The translations under genes and the position numbers were made by a program. A stretch of DNA of 5,596 bases, from NCBI GenBank assembly GCA_947246775.1, contig CAMXTM010000157.1:1-5596 (forward strand), written 5' to 3'. This DNA is from an uncultured Clostridium sp. (GTDB taxonomy: Bacteria; Bacillota; Clostridia; Lachnospirales; Anaerotignaceae). Positions 4,554 to 5,596 of the stretch are shown one piece after another (within the stretch, counting starts at the first letter, position 1; every line of letters begins with the position of its first letter). Below the pieces are notes generated by a model. That model ran no database searches, was not told where the DNA came from, and saw only the letters and a program-made list of their open reading frames with translations.

Positions 4554-5596
4554 ATGAAAAAGAAAAAATCTTTACAAGAAATCATTTATGCTGTTTTTCT
4601 TCTAGTTGCCATTATACTATCGTTTTTCTGGTTTATAGAGCAAAACAGTAAACGAACAGAAAAGCAAAATAGAGATTACGCAGCGGACTCTGCACGAATG
4701 AAGTCGACACAAATTGACGACGAACTAAATAATGCATTAAGTCGTATCAATACGTATGCTTATTTTATAGGAGAGAGTTTAACAGAGCCTGTTGTCACAG
4801 CGCAAATGCTTCAAAAGATGGAAGAGAATGCGCAATTTGATGCGATTATGTTTACAGACTCTAAAGGGATAGACTATGCATCAGATGGAAGAGAAGCTGA
4901 CGTAGCAAAAAGGCATTTTTATAAAGATGGTATAAGAGGGAATAGTGGGATTGAAATTATATTTGACCCTCACTTTTTTGATGAAACGATGGCGTGTTTT
5001 TATGCGCCAGTTTATTTTAAAGGTCAAAATATCGGTGTATTGCGAGGTGCTTTTTTAGCGGAAGAATACCTAAAAAATATGCTTACCACCACTTATTTTG
5101 GAGAAGAAGCGCAAGTATTCTTGTGTACACCAGATGGTAGAGTGATTGCTAGTTCTAATGGAGTAAGCTATGATAAACATATTGTTGATTCTCTAGTTGA
5201 AACGAAAGTGATTGACCAAGCGACTGCGGAGCAAGTTCGTGAAGTATTTGATAATGGAGGAGAGGGTGCTTTTATCTGTGAATCATCTAATGAGACAGAT
5301 AATATCTGCGTTACATACCTGCCAAAGAACGACTATGTTTTTGTACAAACATTTCCAAAAGATGTAACACAACGAATGATTGCAGAAGAAAATCTTGTAG
5401 GGATTCAGTTAGAAATCATGCTTATCATTTTGTTTGTGCTTTATATTCTTTTTATTATCATTCGTTCTGGACGTAAACGGAAGCAGCTAGAGAAAGAAAA
5501 CCGAGAAATGGGCTATATTATAAGTGGCGTCAATACTTTGTTTTCACGATTTGCTATGATTGATTTTGAAGAAAATACATACCAATATTTAGCAGG
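4554..5596 (+). CDS. Membrane-bound sensor protein with Cache-like extracellular domain, N-terminal part
   Basis: The frame is open for 347 codons from ATG 4554, with GAGGGG at 4542-4547, and leaves the right edge, so the output domain is missing. A basic start (MKKKK) precedes a membrane helix at about 9-28. Residues 31-285 form an extracellular domain and a second helix lies at about 286-304. A cytoplasmic basic and charged linker (305-320) leads into GYIISGVNTLFSRFAMIDFEENTYQYL, which resembles the start of a PAS-like or signalling segment. In the outer domain, FTDSKGIDYASDG (100-112), KRHFYKDGIRGNSG (119-132) and IGVLRGAF (160-167) match the pattern of dCache ligand-binding domains, here of usual size. 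The output is probably a GGDEF/EAL or histidine kinase module as in many clostridial sensors, but this cannot be seen. The gene is transcribed divergently from the nucleotidyltransferase operon, sharing a 255-base intergenic region. The ligand is unknown. Confidence 0.85.
   Translation, partial: MKKKKSLQEIIYAVFLLVAIILSFFWFIEQNSKRTEKQNRDYAADSARMKSTQIDDELNNALSRINTYAYFIGESLTEPVVTAQMLQKMEENAQFDAIMFTDSKGIDYASDGREADVAKRHFYKDGIRGNSGIEIIFDPHFFDETMACFYAPVYFKGQNIGVLRGAFLAEEYLKNMLTTTYFGEEAQVFLCTPDGRVIASSNGVSYDKHIVDSLVETKVIDQATAEQVREVFDNGGEGAFICESSNETDNICVTYLPKNDYVFVQTFPKDVTQRMIAEENLVGIQLEIMLIILFVLYILFIIIRSGRKRKQLEKENREMGYIISGVNTLFSRFAMIDFEENTYQYLA

Noticed and set aside
1..5596. tRNA, rRNA, CRISPR array, insertion sequence or attachment site.
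   Set aside because: I saw no cloverleaf, no regularly spaced direct repeats, no transposase or integrase frame and no terminal inverted repeats. The visible inverted repeats are short regulatory or terminator structures.

Overview
The window looks like chromosomal DNA from a low-GC Gram-positive bacterium, most likely an anaerobic Clostridia of the Lachnospirales type. The evidence is the AT-rich intergenic DNA, strong Shine-Dalgarno sites (AAGGAGGG, AAAGGTGAT), sigma-A-type promoters, and a secreted protein carrying the Cys/His 'HTHxxxC' motif and beta-helix typical of clostridial surface proteins. The organism call is an inference from these traits, not from a marker gene.

Layout from left to right. 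(1) Positions 1-1021, minus strand: the N-terminal 340 residues of a large secreted surface protein, with a signal peptide, two Cys/His motifs, a very acidic linker and the start of a beta-helix. It has its own promoter and a leader with two abutting perfect palindromes. (2) Positions 1239-2352, minus strand: a two-gene operon of a MarR-family regulator followed by a YczE/DUF6198-type membrane protein, with a good promoter. (3) Positions 2516-4298, minus strand: a two-gene operon with overlapping reading frames. It encodes an RlaP-like (PF10127) DNA-polymerase-beta-type nucleotidyltransferase and a stand-alone copy of the HD-plus-tail half of a CCA-adding enzyme, and ends at a strong hairpin terminator. 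(4) Positions 4554-5596, plus strand: the N-terminal 347 residues of a two-pass membrane sensor with a Cache-like extracellular domain, running off the right edge and divergent from operon 3.

The most interesting part is operon 3. A nucleotidyltransferase and an HD phosphohydrolase of the kind fused in CCA-adding enzymes are encoded here as two separate, translationally coupled proteins, and the nucleotidyltransferase is from a different family (RlaP) that has been linked by comparative genomics to RNA ligases. A reasonable hypothesis is an RNA 3'-end healing and nucleotide-addition module, for example for damaged tRNA. No ligase is visible within the window, so this remains an inference. The MarR/YczE operon and the two edge genes look like ordinary accessory functions (efflux or transport-like regulation, surface contact, signal sensing). 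Nothing in the sequence ties them functionally to operon 3.
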